In this document: one piece after another, positions 31,883 through 42,762 of the stretch | Layout of the letters: each line of letters starts with the position of its first letter | How positions within the stretch are numbered: position 1 is the stretch's first letter | NCBI RefSeq assembly: GCF_006364615.1 | Contig: NZ_CP040986.1 | Location: 124,001-188,000, forward strand | Direction: 5' to 3' | DNA from: Candidatus Methylopumilus rimovensis | GTDB lineage: Bacteria; Pseudomonadota; Gammaproteobacteria; Burkholderiales; Methylophilaceae | Length of the DNA stretch: 64,000 nucleotides | The notes under the pieces: model-generated | The model's database searches: none | The model's input: the letters and a program-made list of their open reading frames with translations, nothing else | What the model was told of the DNA's origin: nothing | Made by a program: the position numbers and the translations under genes

Positions 31883-32563
31883 TTAAACTTTCATGCCGCA
31901 GATTACTCTTTTTTGATTTGCATGCCAAATATCAGACATGTCGCAATCCCAATATTCTTTAAAACAAGGAGTGCCCAAGGTGTAATGAATTAGCTTTGCA
32001 TTTTTATTTTCTGGATACTCAATAGCAAGCCAATTCCAGTCTTTTGGAAGGTCGCCAATATCTTCATCCTCGAGCCAAGAAAATCTATGAAGAAATTTTC
32101 CCGTTTGATTTGAAATAAAATCTGGCGTTAATAGCCTATGCTTAGGGTGAGAGCAATTCCATAAAATGAGACTAGACCAATTCTTTTTAGGGTAATCCTT
32201 ATTGATATTTCCAAGGTACTTTTTCTGTGCTTTTGTTTTATAGTCGTGCTTTACGACCAGAACTGCTTTTGATTCATCCCTTAAGTCCCATAGTTCTTTA
32301 ATATCTGATTGGCAAATCATATCCCCATCGGCAAAAATAGCCCAGCCACTAAATGCATTTAAATAGGGCGTTAAAAATCTTGAATAAATGAAATCATTGC
32401 TTTTGTCAGTATGAGTTTCATGATATCCCTTTAAGGTGTTAATCGCGAGAGGAGTGAATGAGACGGGTAAGGATGATTTATCCATAATGCTCTGTGTAAA
32501 TGTATGATATGCAATAGATTCTCTTTGATCGAAACCAATGACCATATTAATTTTTTCTACCAT
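31883..32563 (-). CDS. GT8-like glycosyltransferase family protein
   Basis: A 226-residue soluble protein with a nucleotide-sugar transferase look. It has the N-terminal VIGFDQRESIAYHTFTQSI segment, then SNDFIYSRFLTPYL, and a DxD-type motif in IFADGDMICQSD (residues 79-81). A later block is SSLILWNCSH, and GTPCFKEYWDCD lies near the end. Proteins with the GFD.RE..AY....SI opening are common in phages and aquatic bacteria and are usually listed as putative glycosyltransferases. Donor and acceptor are unknown. Its start lies inside the end of the TPR gene (17-base overlap), so the two are probably made together and may act on the same substrate. Confidence 0.72.
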   Translation of the reverse strand: MVEKINMVIGFDQRESIAYHTFTQSIMDKSSLPVSFTPLAINTLKGYHETHTDKSNDFIYSRFLTPYLNAFSGWAIFADGDMICQSDIKELWDLRDESKAVLVVKHDYKTKAQKKYLGNINKDYPKKNWSSLILWNCSHPKHRLLTPDFISNQTGKFLHRFSWLEDEDIGDLPKDWNWLAIEYPENKNAKLIHYTLGTPCFKEYWDCDMSDIWHANQKRVICGMKV

Positions 32564-34157
32564 AATAATCCTTTAAGTCCGAAATAATATTTTCTATTGG
32601 CGCATGCCAAGACTTGTTTGATTCCTGCCTATAGATATTAATTGAAGGATACCATAAGCTTACGTTCCGATTTTCATGCCAGTACCATATTTTTCCGACA
32701 CTATATGGCGCAATTAAATATGTCTTTTTACCTAAGGATCCAGACAAGTGGGCTGTGACATTGCTCGATGTTATTACAAAATCACAAGAGTTAATTAGAG
32801 ATGATAGCCCATCAAAATCATTAAAGTTATCAATCTCATCTATAGTTTTAATTTCAATACCATACTCATCATACAAAGATTTTTTTTCTTCTTTAGTATC
32901 GCCGTATTGAAGGTCTATAAAATCAATATTAGGTAGCTTAAGAATAGGGAGCAATTGTTTTAATGATAGGCTCTTGTCAGGTCCAATTTCTTCATTTTTA
33001 CTTTTCCATGCAATACCACAAATAAATTTTTTACTATTTTTGAATGTTTTTTTGAGAGACATTGATTTTTCCTCATCGAATATGAGGTAATTTAATGGTT
33101 GTTTTTTAAAATCTTCGACTGAGTTTCTAAAAAATTTACCTAGATTGCCAATTGGAAGATGAAAATCATAGGCAGTTTCATTGAGCAACTCTTTTGAAGA
33201 TATGAAAGTAACATTGGAAAATTTTTTGAAAGATCTTTGGTATATAGATATCAGCCTGCGATCAATACTCAAGATAAAATTATTTGACACTGTAAAAGCT
33301 TCTTGAAGTAAAGCACTGAAGAGTATTTGATCACCTATACCCTGCTCTGACCAAATAAGAATATTTTTTTGATTTACGTCAAAATCCAATAATTCAGGTT
33401 TTGATGTCTGCAGATATGAAAGCTTTTTGGCCACCCATCTTGCTTGATAGAATTTCCAACCATCTTCATAATTTTCTTGAGATAACTCAAGAATTGCTTT
33501 ATTAAATAGTGCATCAGGAAAATCAGGATTCAGTTCAATTGCATGATTATAATCTTCTAGAGCTTTTTTAAATTCATTAAGATTTTCGTAAACAATTCCA
33601 CGGTTGTATAAAGTTTCTGCGCTATGAGAATTAATATTTAATGCAAGATTATATTGCTCAAGAGCTTTGTCATACTCTTTAAGTTCATTATACAAAAATC
33701 CTAAATTTACGATTGCCTTTGAGTATTGGGGATTTAATTTTATCGCTTGCTGATAATTTAATATTGCTTCATCATATTTTTGAAGAAATTTTAGCGCTCT
33801 AGCTTTATTATAGTAAGCATCCACAAAATTAGGATCTAATTTAAGAGCAAGGTTGTAGTATTGAAGAGCCTCTTCGAATTTTTCTATTTCCAGCAATCCA
33901 TTTGCTAAGTTTGAGATGGCTTTTGGTTGTTTTTGGTCCACTTCAATAGATTTTTTTATATAGGAAATCCCCCTTTCTATGTCTCCTAATTGTATTTCTA
34001 TTGTTCCAAGATTGGTGAGCACTTGAGGATGATTTGGAACTATTCGTAGCAGTTCTTCAAAGATTAACTTTGCTTCTAAAAATTGACCCTGCTGACAATG
34101 TGCCAGAGATTTTTCAAGAAGTCTTTTTATTTTTAGAGAATTTCTTAATTTGTCCAC
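32547..34157 (-). CDS. TPR-repeat protein with glycosyltransferase-like C-terminal domain
   Basis: A 536-residue protein starting at a GTG (34157). Residues about 10-250 hold roughly seven tetratricopeptide repeats, with recurring A..NLG, YEEA-type and AL.L.P patterns (for example LQYYNLALKLDPNFVDAYYNKA). From about 265 the sequence changes to ILIWSEQGIGDQILFSALL, later FICGIAWKSKNEEIGPDKS and SSLINSCDFVITSSNVTAHLSGSLGKKTYLI. The IGD and TSN.T.HL..SLGK segments resemble the nucleotide-sugar half of GT9/GT41-type enzymes. TPR plus such a domain is the architecture of O-GlcNAc-transferase-like proteins, so a protein or surface glycosylation role is plausible. The acceptor is unknown. It appears more AT-rich than its housekeeping neighbours, and acquisition by transfer is possible. 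Confidence 0.7.
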   Translation of the reverse strand: MDKLRNSLKIKRLLEKSLAHCQQGQFLEAKLIFEELLRIVPNHPQVLTNLGTIEIQLGDIERGISYIKKSIEVDQKQPKAISNLANGLLEIEKFEEALQYYNLALKLDPNFVDAYYNKARALKFLQKYDEAILNYQQAIKLNPQYSKAIVNLGFLYNELKEYDKALEQYNLALNINSHSAETLYNRGIVYENLNEFKKALEDYNHAIELNPDFPDALFNKAILELSQENYEDGWKFYQARWVAKKLSYLQTSKPELLDFDVNQKNILIWSEQGIGDQILFSALLQEAFTVSNNFILSIDRRLISIYQRSFKKFSNVTFISSKELLNETAYDFHLPIGNLGKFFRNSVEDFKKQPLNYLIFDEEKSMSLKKTFKNSKKFICGIAWKSKNEEIGPDKSLSLKQLLPILKLPNIDFIDLQYGDTKEEKKSLYDEYGIEIKTIDEIDNFNDFDGLSSLINSCDFVITSSNVTAHLSGSLGKKTYLIAPYSVGKIWYWHENRNVSLWYPSINIYRQESNKSWHAPIENIISDLKDYYGRKN

Positions 34158-34183
34158 TGGGCCATTATTTGAGTAAAAAAGAT

Positions 34184-34555
34184 CTAATCAAAATTAAGTT
34201 CAACACGGTTTCCTGCAGGATCCCGCAAAAAGATTTGATGGGCTGTCATACCTGGAATAGGTTTTTCTTCAAATGGAATTTGAAGCGATTGGAGCTTTTT
34301 TAAAACATCTTGATAATGAGCTGTTTTAAATGCGACATGATCGAAGGATGATTTATGAAGCGAGCGTCCATCACCTTCTTTAGGTGTAATAAGATGCAAT
34401 ACATCTTTGTCGCCTATATATAACCAAAAGCCAAAGCGCTCGAATGTGGGTCTAAAGCCTTCAGTTAAACCGACGACATCACAATAAAAATCTCTTAACT
34501 GAATCACCAAATCTTTTTTTGCAACAAGCTGAATATGATTGATAGATAAAATCAT
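34184..34555 (-). CDS. VOC (glyoxalase/bleomycin-resistance fold) family protein
   Basis: A 123-residue vicinal-oxygen-chelate protein. It shows the two beta-alpha-beta-beta-beta repeats: SINHIQLVAK with His7, F..DVVGL, then DHVAFKT (second-repeat His), and the closing FLRDPAGNRVELNF, whose Glu is the usual last metal ligand. VOC enzymes range from glyoxalases to dioxygenases, so substrate cannot be assigned. It lies 12 bases downstream of aspS and could be its co-transcribed tail. The GTG of the TPR gene follows 26 bases after its stop. Confidence 0.88.
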   Translation of the reverse strand: MILSINHIQLVAKKDLVIQLRDFYCDVVGLTEGFRPTFERFGFWLYIGDKDVLHLITPKEGDGRSLHKSSFDHVAFKTAHYQDVLKKLQSLQIPFEEKPIPGMTAHQIFLRDPAGNRVELNFD

Positions 34556-34566
34556 CTCATTATTTT

Positions 34567-36354
34567 TTAAGTGGTAGGTTGTGGTGTGCGAAGACGAATA
34601 TGAAGCTCACGCAATTGTTTTTCATCCACAACGTTCGGTGCTTTAGTGAGCAAACACTGTGCACGCTGTGTTTTTGGGAATGCGATCACATCTCGAATGG
34701 ACTCAGCGCCTGCTAGCAAAGTGACCAAGCGATCAAGGCCAAAGGCTAAGCCGCCATGTGGAGGTGCACCATATTGAAGGGCATCAAGCAGAAAGCCAAA
34801 TTTTTCTTTCGCTTCTTCTTTTGAAATTTTTAATGCATCAAATACTTTTGATTGCACTTTTTCTTCATGAATACGAATGGAGCCACCACCGACTTCCCAA
34901 CCGTTTATCACCATGTCGTAGGCTTTAGATAAACACTTACCTGGTTCATTCGCAAGTAAGTCTTCATGACCTTCTTTAGGCGCTGTGAAAGGATGATGGA
35001 TAGCCACCCAACGGTCCGTTTCTTCATCATGTTCAAACATCGGAAAATCAACGACCCATAAAGGCGCCCATGCTCTTCCATCGACATGATTTTTTTCATG
35101 ACCGATTTTAAGACGCAAAGCACCCAAGGCTTCATTCACAATTTTTTCTTTATCCGCACCAAAGAAAATAATGTCGCCATTAGTAGCGCCGGTTTTTTCA
35201 ATGATTGCTTTCAAAGCATTCACGTGGATATTCTTAACAATGGGACTTTGGAGACCCGTCTCATTTAATTCATGGATGTCATTAATCTTGATATAAGCTA
35301 AACCTTTAGCGCCATAAATTTTGACAAACTCGGTATAAGCATCAATTTCAGAACGTGTAATTAGAGATCCATTCGGCACTCTTAATGCCGCGACACGCCC
35401 ACCCTTCATATTGGCTGCACTTGAAAAAACTTTAAAGTCGACATCTTTCATGATATCGGTCAATTCAGTTATTTCTAAAGTCACACGCATATCTGGTTTA
35501 TCTGAGCCATATTTATGCATTGCTTCAAGGTAAGTCATGCGTTGAAATTGTGATGGCAAATCAATCGATGCCACTTTCTTATACATCTCACGAATCATTT
35601 TTTCAACAATCGTCATGATGTCTTCTTCATTCATAAATGAAGTTTCAATATCGACTTGTGTAAATTCAGGTTGTCGATCCGCTCTTAGATCTTCATCGCG
35701 AAAACATTTTGTGATTTGGAAGTAGCGATCAAAGCCTGACACCATCAACAATTGTTTAAATAATTGAGGGGACTGAGGGAGTGCGAAAAATTCACCTGCA
35801 TGGACACGTGATGGCACTAAATAATCGCGAGCACCTTCAGGGGTGCTTCGTGTCAACATCGGTGTTTCAATTTCCATGAACCCGTTTTCATCTAAAAAGT
35901 CGCGTAAAACTTTTGCGACGCGATAGCGAAGACGTAAATTATTTTGCATCATCGGACGACGAAGATCCATAAAGCGATATTCAAGACGAATCATTTCTGA
36001 AATAGAGTCATCATCAAGCATGAATGGTGGAGTGAGTGATGGGTTTAAAATCTCAATAGTCGAAGCTAACATCTCAACTTCACCTGTAGGGATGTTTAAA
36101 TTCACTGTTCCCTCTGGGCGAGCTCTTACTTTACATACCACCTTTAGAACGAATTCATTACGAATTGATTCAGCGATTGCAAATGTTTCTTTAGTGTCAG
36201 GATCAATCACAATTTGAGCAATACCTTCTCGATCGCGAAGATCAATAAAGATCACACCACCATGATCACGACGACGGTGAGCCCAGCCGCACAAAGTGAC
36301 GGTCTCCCCTATATGTTTTTTATTTAAATCACCGCAGTAATGCGTTCGCATCAT
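34567..36354 (-). CDS. aspS: Aspartyl-tRNA synthetase, probably non-discriminating
   Basis: AspRS charges tRNA(Asp). The 595-residue bacterial-type enzyme has the anticodon-binding OB domain, class II motifs 2 and 3 ([27 protein letters not shown]), and a GAD insertion domain. In the OB domain it reads [10 protein letters not shown] with His31, and Gly82 lies further on. From memory, those two residues mark non-discriminating AspRS of Pseudomonas aeruginosa, which also charges tRNA(Asn) with Asp, whereas discriminating enzymes differ there. The GatCAB amidotransferase encoded at 6948-10122 would then make Asn-tRNA(Asn). DUF502 lies 23 bases upstream and the VOC gene 12 bases downstream. Confidence 0.96.
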   Translation of the reverse strand: MMRTHYCGDLNKKHIGETVTLCGWAHRRRDHGGVIFIDLRDREGIAQIVIDPDTKETFAIAESIRNEFVLKVVCKVRARPEGTVNLNIPTGEVEMLASTIEILNPSLTPPFMLDDDSISEMIRLEYRFMDLRRPMMQNNLRLRYRVAKVLRDFLDENGFMEIETPMLTRSTPEGARDYLVPSRVHAGEFFALPQSPQLFKQLLMVSGFDRYFQITKCFRDEDLRADRQPEFTQVDIETSFMNEEDIMTIVEKMIREMYKKVASIDLPSQFQRMTYLEAMHKYGSDKPDMRVTLEITELTDIMKDVDFKVFSSAANMKGGRVAALRVPNGSLITRSEIDAYTEFVKIYGAKGLAYIKINDIHELNETGLQSPIVKNIHVNALKAIIEKTGATNGDIIFFGADKEKIVNEALGALRLKIGHEKNHVDGRAWAPLWVVDFPMFEHDEETDRWVAIHHPFTAPKEGHEDLLANEPGKCLSKAYDMVINGWEVGGGSIRIHEEKVQSKVFDALKISKEEAKEKFGFLLDALQYGAPPHGGLAFGLDRLVTLLAGAESIRDVIAFPKTQRAQCLLTKAPNVVDEKQLRELHIRLRTPQPTT

Positions 36355-36377
36355 TTTGATATTCTCTTTATATAAAA

Positions 36378-36989
36378 TTAATTTTTTTTGATTTTTTTAC
36401 GAGGTGGTACCACACCCATGGAGATCACATACTTCAACGCTTGATCGACACTGATATCCAATTCCACCATATCCTTTTTAGCCACCATCAGAAAATAACC
36501 TGAAGTAGGATTAGGGGTTGTGGGTACATAGACACTTAAGTATTTGCCCTTTAAATGTTTTGCAATCTCAGGACTTGGCTCCCCTGTTAAAAACGCAATG
36601 GTATAAGTATCACGATCAGGATAACGAATGAGCACTGCTTTATTAAAAGCACGACCTGATTCTGAAAATAAAGTGTCAGAGACTTGCTTGATACTTGAAT
36701 AAATTGAATTCACAAATGGAAGCCTTGAGAGTATCACTTCCCATAGTTTTAAAAATTGACGGCCAAATAAGTTAGAGGCTAAAAGTCCTATACCTAGAAT
36801 CACGCCCACTGTTAAAACAACACCTAAGCCTGGGATATCGAACCCAAAAAGATTTCTAGGTTGGAAATCATAAGGCAACCAAATCAATGTTTGATCTAAA
36901 AAATGGATAAGAGAAGTAATGACCCATAGTGTAATTGCGAGTGGGACAAGTACGAGTAATCCAGTTAAAAAATAACGTTTAAACATCAT
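36378..36989 (-). CDS. DUF502 family inner-membrane protein
   Basis: A 203-residue membrane protein of the DUF502 family, function unknown. It has two N-terminal membrane helices at about 5-25 and 52-72, separated by a periplasmic loop. The family blocks [52 protein letters not shown] and [19 protein letters not shown] follow. The C-terminal tail is basic (PPRKKIKKN). It sits between the FmdB-like zinc ribbon and aspS; the fmdB-DUF502-aspS order is widely kept in Betaproteobacteria, which supports the call but does not reveal a role. Confidence 0.9.
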   Translation of the reverse strand: MMFKRYFLTGLLVLVPLAITLWVITSLIHFLDQTLIWLPYDFQPRNLFGFDIPGLGVVLTVGVILGIGLLASNLFGRQFLKLWEVILSRLPFVNSIYSSIKQVSDTLFSESGRAFNKAVLIRYPDRDTYTIAFLTGEPSPEIAKHLKGKYLSVYVPTTPNPTSGYFLMVAKKDMVELDISVDQALKYVISMGVVPPRKKIKKN

Positions 36990-36994
36990 GTCAA

Positions 36995-37252
36995 TTAACT
37001 CGTCGTTGAAGATGTATTCACATCTTTTTTAGTTTCAGTTTTAGTATCCGTTTTTGCGCCATCTTTAGATTTATTTTTAAAGTCTGTGACATACCATCCA
37101 GAACCTGTGAGCTGAAAGCTGGGCGCTGAGACTTGTTTTTTAAAAGTTTCTTTATGGCACTCAGGACATTCAGTCATGATCGGATCTGAAATTTTACGGA
37201 GTAACTCTTTTGAGCATCCGCAAACTTCACATTTAAAATCGAAAATGGGCAT
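36995..37252 (-). CDS. FmdB-family zinc-ribbon protein
   Basis: An 85-residue protein beginning MPIFDFKCEVCG and continuing ECPECHK, the two CxxC knuckles of a zinc ribbon as in FmdB regulatory proteins. A conserved SAPSFQLTGSGWYVTDFK stretch follows, then a polar Lys/Thr/Asp-rich tail typical of the family. FmdB was named from a methylotroph formamidase regulator, but for most members function is unproven. It lies 3 bases from the ssb stop and 5 bases from DUF502. Confidence 0.92.
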   Translation of the reverse strand: MPIFDFKCEVCGCSKELLRKISDPIMTECPECHKETFKKQVSAPSFQLTGSGWYVTDFKNKSKDGAKTDTKTETKKDVNTSSTTS

Positions 37253-37255
37253 GAA

Positions 37256-37744
37256 TTAGAAAGGAATATCGTCTTCAAAGTCGTCAAAGTTAGTCGCTGC
37301 GGCTTGCAGAGCGCCACCTGTTCTTTGAGGAGCTTGATTAAATTCATCATTGCCTTGTGACGGAGATTGATTTTGCGCATTTGATGAACTGTTTGAGGAT
37401 CCACCACCGCTATCTCGACCGCCTAACATTTGCATACTCTCTGCAATAATTTCAGTGGTGTAACGATCTTGACCTTCCTTCGTTTGCCATTTACGCGTTT
37501 GAAGTCTGCCTTCAATAAATACGGGGCGACCTTTTTTTAAATATTCGCCTGCGATCTCAGCTAACTTTCGATACATCACAATGTTATGCCATTCGGTACG
37601 CTCTTGTTTTTCACCGTTTTTATCTTTCCAGTTATCTGTGGTGGCAATACTAAAATTACATACGGCATCACCATTAGGCATAAATCGTACCTCAGGATCC
37701 TTGCCTAGGTTACCCATTAAAATAACTTTATTGACTGACGCCAT
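37256..37744 (-). CDS. ssb: Single-stranded DNA-binding protein
   Basis: SSB coats single-stranded DNA in replication, repair and recombination and recruits partners through its tail. The 162-residue protein has the OB fold with [17 protein letters not shown], the NFSIAT and EWHNIV blocks, and [13 protein letters not shown] Gly/Ser/Gln/Asn-rich linker follows, and then the acidic tip DFEDDIPF. The start overlaps the end of the MFS gene by 17 bases. ssb near a divergent uvrA is a standard arrangement. Confidence 0.98.
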   Translation of the reverse strand: MASVNKVILMGNLGKDPEVRFMPNGDAVCNFSIATTDNWKDKNGEKQERTEWHNIVMYRKLAEIAGEYLKKGRPVFIEGRLQTRKWQTKEGQDRYTTEIIAESMQMLGGRDSGGGSSNSSSNAQNQSPSQGNDEFNQAPQRTGGALQAAATNFDDFEDDIPF

Positions 37745-39134
37745 GTTTTCCTCCTAATAACTGAATAATCGATGCCTCATGAATCGTTTCGTGTTTGTTG
37801 ACCTTAAGCATCACCCGGCCTTCTTCAAGCAAGATCATGACGTCACGCACACCTTTCATTTCTTGTAATTTAAGCTCTATCAAAGCTAATTGTTTAGTGT
37901 TTTTGAGTAATGATTTATTTTTAATCATAAACATCAATGTTTTAATTGCAGGCGGGGCTTTCATCGATAAAGCAAAAGTTGCCCACAATGTCATCAAAAT
38001 GGCACAAAACGAAAACACTGAAAAACTGCCACCCAAATCTGCTAAAAAACCACCTAATAAACCACCAAAAAAGACACCTAATGATTGACAGGTATTATAC
38101 ACCCCAATCGCCGTCCCTTTAGCGCTTGGCGGGGCAATTTTACTAATCAAACTAGGTAGACTTGCCTCTAAAATATTGAAGGCTACAAAGTAGACAAATA
38201 AAGATGCGATGAGACCCCAAAAAACATGAATCAAAACACCAAACATGAGTTGGGCGATGAGCATTAAAAAAATAGAGCTAATAAATACGAGTTTTGATTT
38301 ATCGAATTTTTCACTCAAGATAATGATGGGTACCATAAAAACAAAAGAGCTCAGAAGCACAGGTAAATAGACTTTCCAATGTTGGTTGACATCCAATCCA
38401 CCCGACGTTGCGAGTGCTATCGGTACCACAATAAACATCGCCATTTGAGCGGCATGAAGGGCAAATATCCCAAAATTTAAACGTGAGAGTTGGGTATTTT
38501 TAAGGATCGATTTAAAGGATGGCTGAGATGCTTTTAATACTTTGGAGGTAGTGAGCGTTAAAGGTGTAGGTACCACAAAGCGCACCACTAAAATAGCAAG
38601 TAAAGATAAAAGGCCTGTCAGTATAAAAATACCAGGCACACCTATCAGCTTATTGAGCAGAGGAGCGCCCATTAAAGACAAGGCAAAAGTGATGCCAATG
38701 GTGGCTCCAATCATCGCCATCGCTTTGGTGCGATGTTCATCCCGGGTTAAGTCTGCGACAAGTGCTGTAATGGCAGCTGAAATAGCACCTGCCCCTTGAA
38801 TGGCACGACCTAGAATAATGATATGAATGTCGTTCGAATAACCTGACACAAAAGAACCTAAGGCAAATAAAAGGAGGCCAATATAAATGATATTTTTGCG
38901 GCCATAACGATCGGAGAGCATGCCAAAAGGTAATTGAAAGAGCGCTTGCGTAAGACCATAGGCACCCAGTGCCAAACCTACTTGAAAGGCTGAAGGGCTG
39001 CCGGGCAAGCCTTCCGCATAGATCGCAAAAATCGGCAGGATTAAAAACATACCTAACATTCTTAAGCCATAGATCGATGCCAAACTTAAACTGGATCGAA
39101 TCTCGAGCGGGGTCATGCCTTGTTCTATTTTCAT
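37728..39134 (-). CDS. YajR-like MFS transporter
   Basis: A 468-residue major-facilitator transporter with 12 membrane helices. The loop 2-3 signature [15 protein letters not shown] is present, as is [13 protein letters not shown] after helix 4. Beyond the last helix there is a soluble domain of about 70 residues ([29 protein letters not shown]) that resembles the ferredoxin-like YAM domain of E. coli YajR. Substrate is unknown. It starts 76 bases from the divergent uvrA and overlaps ssb by 17 bases. An uvrA-MFS-ssb arrangement is frequent in Betaproteobacteria. Confidence 0.87.
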   Translation of the reverse strand: MKIEQGMTPLEIRSSLSLASIYGLRMLGMFLILPIFAIYAEGLPGSPSAFQVGLALGAYGLTQALFQLPFGMLSDRYGRKNIIYIGLLLFALGSFVSGYSNDIHIIILGRAIQGAGAISAAITALVADLTRDEHRTKAMAMIGATIGITFALSLMGAPLLNKLIGVPGIFILTGLLSLLAILVVRFVVPTPLTLTTSKVLKASQPSFKSILKNTQLSRLNFGIFALHAAQMAMFIVVPIALATSGGLDVNQHWKVYLPVLLSSFVFMVPIIILSEKFDKSKLVFISSIFLMLIAQLMFGVLIHVFWGLIASLFVYFVAFNILEASLPSLISKIAPPSAKGTAIGVYNTCQSLGVFFGGLLGGFLADLGGSFSVFSFCAILMTLWATFALSMKAPPAIKTLMFMIKNKSLLKNTKQLALIELKLQEMKGVRDVMILLEEGRVMLKVNKHETIHEASIIQLLGGKHGVSQ

Positions 39135-39210
39135 AAACTTGAATTAGATATTTCTTATTTTGGAATAATTTCGTATATTAACAGGTTACCTTTAAAAAGC
39201 TTAAAGCGAC

Positions 39211-42027
39211 ATGGATACGATTAAGATTCGCGGGGCTAGAACCCATAATTTAAAAAATATTTCACTCGATTTACCCCGCAATAAATTGATTGTCATCACA
39301 GGTTTATCCGGCTCCGGCAAATCATCACTCGCTTTTGATACTTTATACGCAGAAGGTCAGCGTCGCTATGTCGAATCGTTATCGGCTTATGCACGTCAAT
39401 TCCTAGAGCGTATGAATAAACCTGATGTCGATTTGATCGAAGGTTTATCACCCGCCATTTCTATTGAACAAAAATCAACCTCTCATAATCCGAGATCAAC
39501 CGTGGGTACCGTCACTGAAATTCATGACTACTTAAGGTTGTTATATGCAAGAGCGGGTGAACCTGAATGCCCCACGCACGCACATACTTTAGAGTCGCAA
39601 ACGGTATCGGAGATGGTGGATACCTTATTAGCGCTACCTAGTGACACAAAAATTATGTTGTTAGCCCCTATTGTGAATAGCCGCAAAGGTGAGCAACAAG
39701 ATTTATTTGAAGATTTAAAAGCACAAGGTTTTATTCGTTTACGTATCGATGGTGAGATTTATGAAATTGATGCGCTACCCAAGCTCACCAAAACTAAAAA
39801 ACATCAAGTGGATGTCGTGGTAGATCGCATTAAAATTAATCCAGACATTAAGCAGCGCATCACAGAGTCCACTGAAACAGCTTTAAAACTCGCTGATGGC
39901 AAAATGATTGCAGTGGAGATGGATACGCATAAATCACATCTTTTTTCAGCAAAGTTTGCATGCCCTTTGTGCGACTATTCATTGGAAGAATTAGAGCCAC
40001 GCATCTTTTCATTTAATAATCCAATGGGAGCTTGCCCCGAATGTGATGGGATTGGCAATATTAATTTCTTTGATCCTAAGCGCGTAGTGGCTTTTCCACA
40101 TTTGTCTCTTGCTTCAGGTGCCATCAAAGGTTGGGATAAACGTAATCAATTTTATTTCCAACTTCTGCAATCTTTAAGTGAGCATTACACATTTGACTTA
40201 GAAACCGCTTTTGAAGATTTGCCTGAAAAAATTCAACATGTGATCTTGAATGGGAGTGGATCGGAGCATATTAATTTTTCTTATATCAATGAACGTGGTC
40301 AGATCATTAAAAAGATGCATAGCTTTGAAGGCATCTTAAATAATTTAAAACGTCGCTATCATGAAACGGATTCAGGGACAGTCCGAGATGAGCTTGCAAA
40401 ATATTTAAATATGCAGCCTTGCCCATCCTGTGAAGGTTCACGTTTAAGGATTGAAGCAAGACATGTCAAAGTGGGTAAAAAAAATATTCATGAAATATGT
40501 AATACCCCTTTAAAAGAAACCGTACATTTTTTTGAGTCCTTAAAACTAAAGGGAGCCAAAAAAACTATTGCTGAAAAAATCATTTTTGAAATTACCAGCC
40601 GTCTAAAATTTTTAGTCAATGTGGGTTTAGATTATTTATCCCTTTCTCGTTCAGCCGAAACTTTATCAGGGGGTGAAGCACAGCGTATTCGCTTAGCTTC
40701 CCAAATTGGTAGTGGTTTAACTGGTGTCATGTATGTGCTTGATGAGCCTTCGATTGGATTACACCAACGTGATAACGATCGTTTACTTGAAACTTTAAAG
40801 AGATTACGTGATTTAGGTAATACTGTGATTGTCGTGGAACACGATCAAGACGCTATTCTTGCTGCAGATCATGTAGTTGATATTGGTCCAGGGGCTGGTG
40901 AACATGGTGGCTATATCGTCGCTGAAGGCACACCTAAGATGATTGCAAAACATGCGCAATCTCTCACAGGGCAATATATTAGTGGTCGTAGAGAAATAAA
41001 ATATAAAAATAAAAGAGTTTTGCCACGCGCTTTGAAATGGTTGGAGTTAAAAGGTGCCACGGGAAACAATTTAAAGCATGTGCATTTAAAATTACCGATT
41101 GGGCTTCTCACATGTATTACCGGTGTCTCAGGCAGTGGTAAATCATCGCTCATCAATGACACACTTTATCGCGCAGTCGCACATCATTTATATGGGAGCC
41201 ATACCGAACCTGCAGAACATACCTCGATTAAAGGCTTAGATTTTTTCGATAAGGTGGTGGATGTGGATCAAAGCCCCATTGGTCGAACACCGAGATCCAA
41301 TCCTGCGACTTACACAGGACTTTTTACGCCCACACGAGAACTTTTTGCGCAACTCAATGAAAGTCGTAATCGGGGTTATGGCCCTGGCCGTTTTTCATTT
41401 AACGTCAAGGGTGGTCGATGTGAGGCATGTGAAGGCGATGGTGTGATTAAAGTTGAAATGCACTTCTTACCTGATGTGTATGTCCCTTGTGATATTTGTC
41501 AAGGAAAACGCTACAACCGTGAAACTTTAGAAATTCAATTCAAGGGAAAAAATATTCATGATGTTTTATCGATGACCGTTGAACAAGCACATGAATTTTT
41601 TAATGCGATTCCTGCGGTTGAAAAAAAATTACGGACCTTAATCGAGGTAGGCTTAGGCTACATCACCTTAGGACAGAATGCGACGACCCTTTCAGGGGGC
41701 GAAGCACAGCGCGTCAAATTAGCGTTAGAACTTTCAAAGAGAGATACAGGGCGAACACTTTATATCTTGGATGAACCCACGACTGGACTTCATTTTGCTG
41801 ATATTCAATTATTGCTTGATGTGATTCATAAGCTTCGCGATGCAGGTAATACGATTGTGATTATCGAACATAATTTAGATGTCATTAAAACAGCAGATTG
41901 GATTATTGATTTAGGGCCTGAAGGTGGTGACGGGGGCGGGGAAATTATTGCAGAAGGCACCCCTGAAGAAGTTGCGAATAACAAAAAGAGCTATACAGGT
42001 AAATATTTAAAACCTTACTTGAAATAA
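39211..42027 (+). CDS. uvrA: Excinuclease ABC subunit A
   Basis: UvrA scans DNA for bulky lesions and loads UvrB in nucleotide-excision repair. The 938-residue protein has two ABC modules with Walker A motifs GLSGSGKSS (near residue 31) and GVSGSGKSS (near 640), and signature motifs LSGGEAQR twice. Walker B is in [15 protein letters not shown] and [15 protein letters not shown]. Zinc modules CPLC...CPECDG and CEACEGDG...[10 protein letters not shown] are present. Length is normal (about 940). I see no LexA-type box in the 76-base spacer upstream. Confidence 0.98.
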   Translation: MDTIKIRGARTHNLKNISLDLPRNKLIVITGLSGSGKSSLAFDTLYAEGQRRYVESLSAYARQFLERMNKPDVDLIEGLSPAISIEQKSTSHNPRSTVGTVTEIHDYLRLLYARAGEPECPTHAHTLESQTVSEMVDTLLALPSDTKIMLLAPIVNSRKGEQQDLFEDLKAQGFIRLRIDGEIYEIDALPKLTKTKKHQVDVVVDRIKINPDIKQRITESTETALKLADGKMIAVEMDTHKSHLFSAKFACPLCDYSLEELEPRIFSFNNPMGACPECDGIGNINFFDPKRVVAFPHLSLASGAIKGWDKRNQFYFQLLQSLSEHYTFDLETAFEDLPEKIQHVILNGSGSEHINFSYINERGQIIKKMHSFEGILNNLKRRYHETDSGTVRDELAKYLNMQPCPSCEGSRLRIEARHVKVGKKNIHEICNTPLKETVHFFESLKLKGAKKTIAEKIIFEITSRLKFLVNVGLDYLSLSRSAETLSGGEAQRIRLASQIGSGLTGVMYVLDEPSIGLHQRDNDRLLETLKRLRDLGNTVIVVEHDQDAILAADHVVDIGPGAGEHGGYIVAEGTPKMIAKHAQSLTGQYISGRREIKYKNKRVLPRALKWLELKGATGNNLKHVHLKLPIGLLTCITGVSGSGKSSLINDTLYRAVAHHLYGSHTEPAEHTSIKGLDFFDKVVDVDQSPIGRTPRSNPATYTGLFTPTRELFAQLNESRNRGYGPGRFSFNVKGGRCEACEGDGVIKVEMHFLPDVYVPCDICQGKRYNRETLEIQFKGKNIHDVLSMTVEQAHEFFNAIPAVEKKLRTLIEVGLGYITLGQNATTLSGGEAQRVKLALELSKRDTGRTLYILDEPTTGLHFADIQLLLDVIHKLRDAGNTIVIIEHNLDVIKTADWIIDLGPEGGDGGGEIIAEGTPEEVANNKKSYTGKYLKPYLK

Positions 42028-42042
42028 GTGAAGGCCATAAAC

Positions 42043-42762
42043 TTATGGTACTTGGGCTGCATTCATGCGAGACAAGATAATGCCGCTTCGCTCAATGAGT
42101 CTTGAAGTATCTTGGTGTTGTTCATAATATTTAGGGTTAGGAATCATAGAAGCTAATTTGGCCGACTGAAAACTATTGAGCTCTTTTGCATGCGCTGAAA
42201 AATAACGTTGGGATGCCGCTTCAATGCCATAGACATTATTTCCCCACTCAATCACGTTCAAATAAATTTCTAAAATTCTTTTTTTACTTAAAATCGTTTC
42301 CAGCATCAAGGTAATGATGGTTTCTTCTATCTTTCGCCACGGTGTTCTTTGATTCGATAAAAATAAATTTTTAGCGAGTTGCTGGCTAATGGTAGATCCC
42401 CCTGCGACAATTTTTTTGCGTCGCTTATTTTTTTCATAGGCTTTTTCAATACCCTCCCAATCAAAACCTTCGTGATCAATAAATTTAGCATCTTCGGCTG
42501 CAATCACAGCTTGTTTAATATAAATAGAGATTTGGTTGTAATTGACCCATTGATGTCTAAGGGTTGCTTTCTCATCTTTTTCTTGAAGATGTTCTAGTCT
42601 TGTTTCCATAAATGCGCTTTCACTCGGATTGACGAACGTCCACAAAAGAATATGTATTAATACCCAAAGCTGATAGAAAAAAAATAAAAGGAATAAAACG
42701 GATGTAATTTTTCCTTTTAATGAACGATGATGCCAGAATAGATTTTTGAATCTTTGAGGCAA
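42043..42762 (-). CDS. mtgA: Monofunctional peptidoglycan transglycosylase
   Basis: MtgA polymerises lipid II without cross-linking. The 239-residue protein has one N-terminal membrane helix (about 20-42) and a GT51 domain with AEDAKFIDHEGFDW (catalytic Glu), GGSTISQQLAKNLFLS, R....K..E...T..LE, and KRILEIYLNVIEWGNNVYGIEAA. Length is usual. It follows aroE directly (adjacent, no gap), the common aroE-mtgA pair, and converges on uvrA with 15 bases between stops. Confidence 0.96.
   Translation of the reverse strand: MPQRFKNLFWHHRSLKGKITSVLFLLFFFYQLWVLIHILLWTFVNPSESAFMETRLEHLQEKDEKATLRHQWVNYNQISIYIKQAVIAAEDAKFIDHEGFDWEGIEKAYEKNKRRKKIVAGGSTISQQLAKNLFLSNQRTPWRKIEETIITLMLETILSKKRILEIYLNVIEWGNNVYGIEAASQRYFSAHAKELNSFQSAKLASMIPNPKYYEQHQDTSRLIERSGIILSRMNAAQVP

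Noticed and set aside
37728-39134. Possible frameshift or fusion at the C-terminus of the MFS transporter
   Set aside because: The extra soluble domain continues in frame and resembles the YAM domain of YajR, so it is a normal family architecture.
39135-39210. SOS (LexA) box in the uvrA upstream spacer
   Set aside because: No CTGT-N8-ACAG pattern is present; the only ACAG lacks its partner half.
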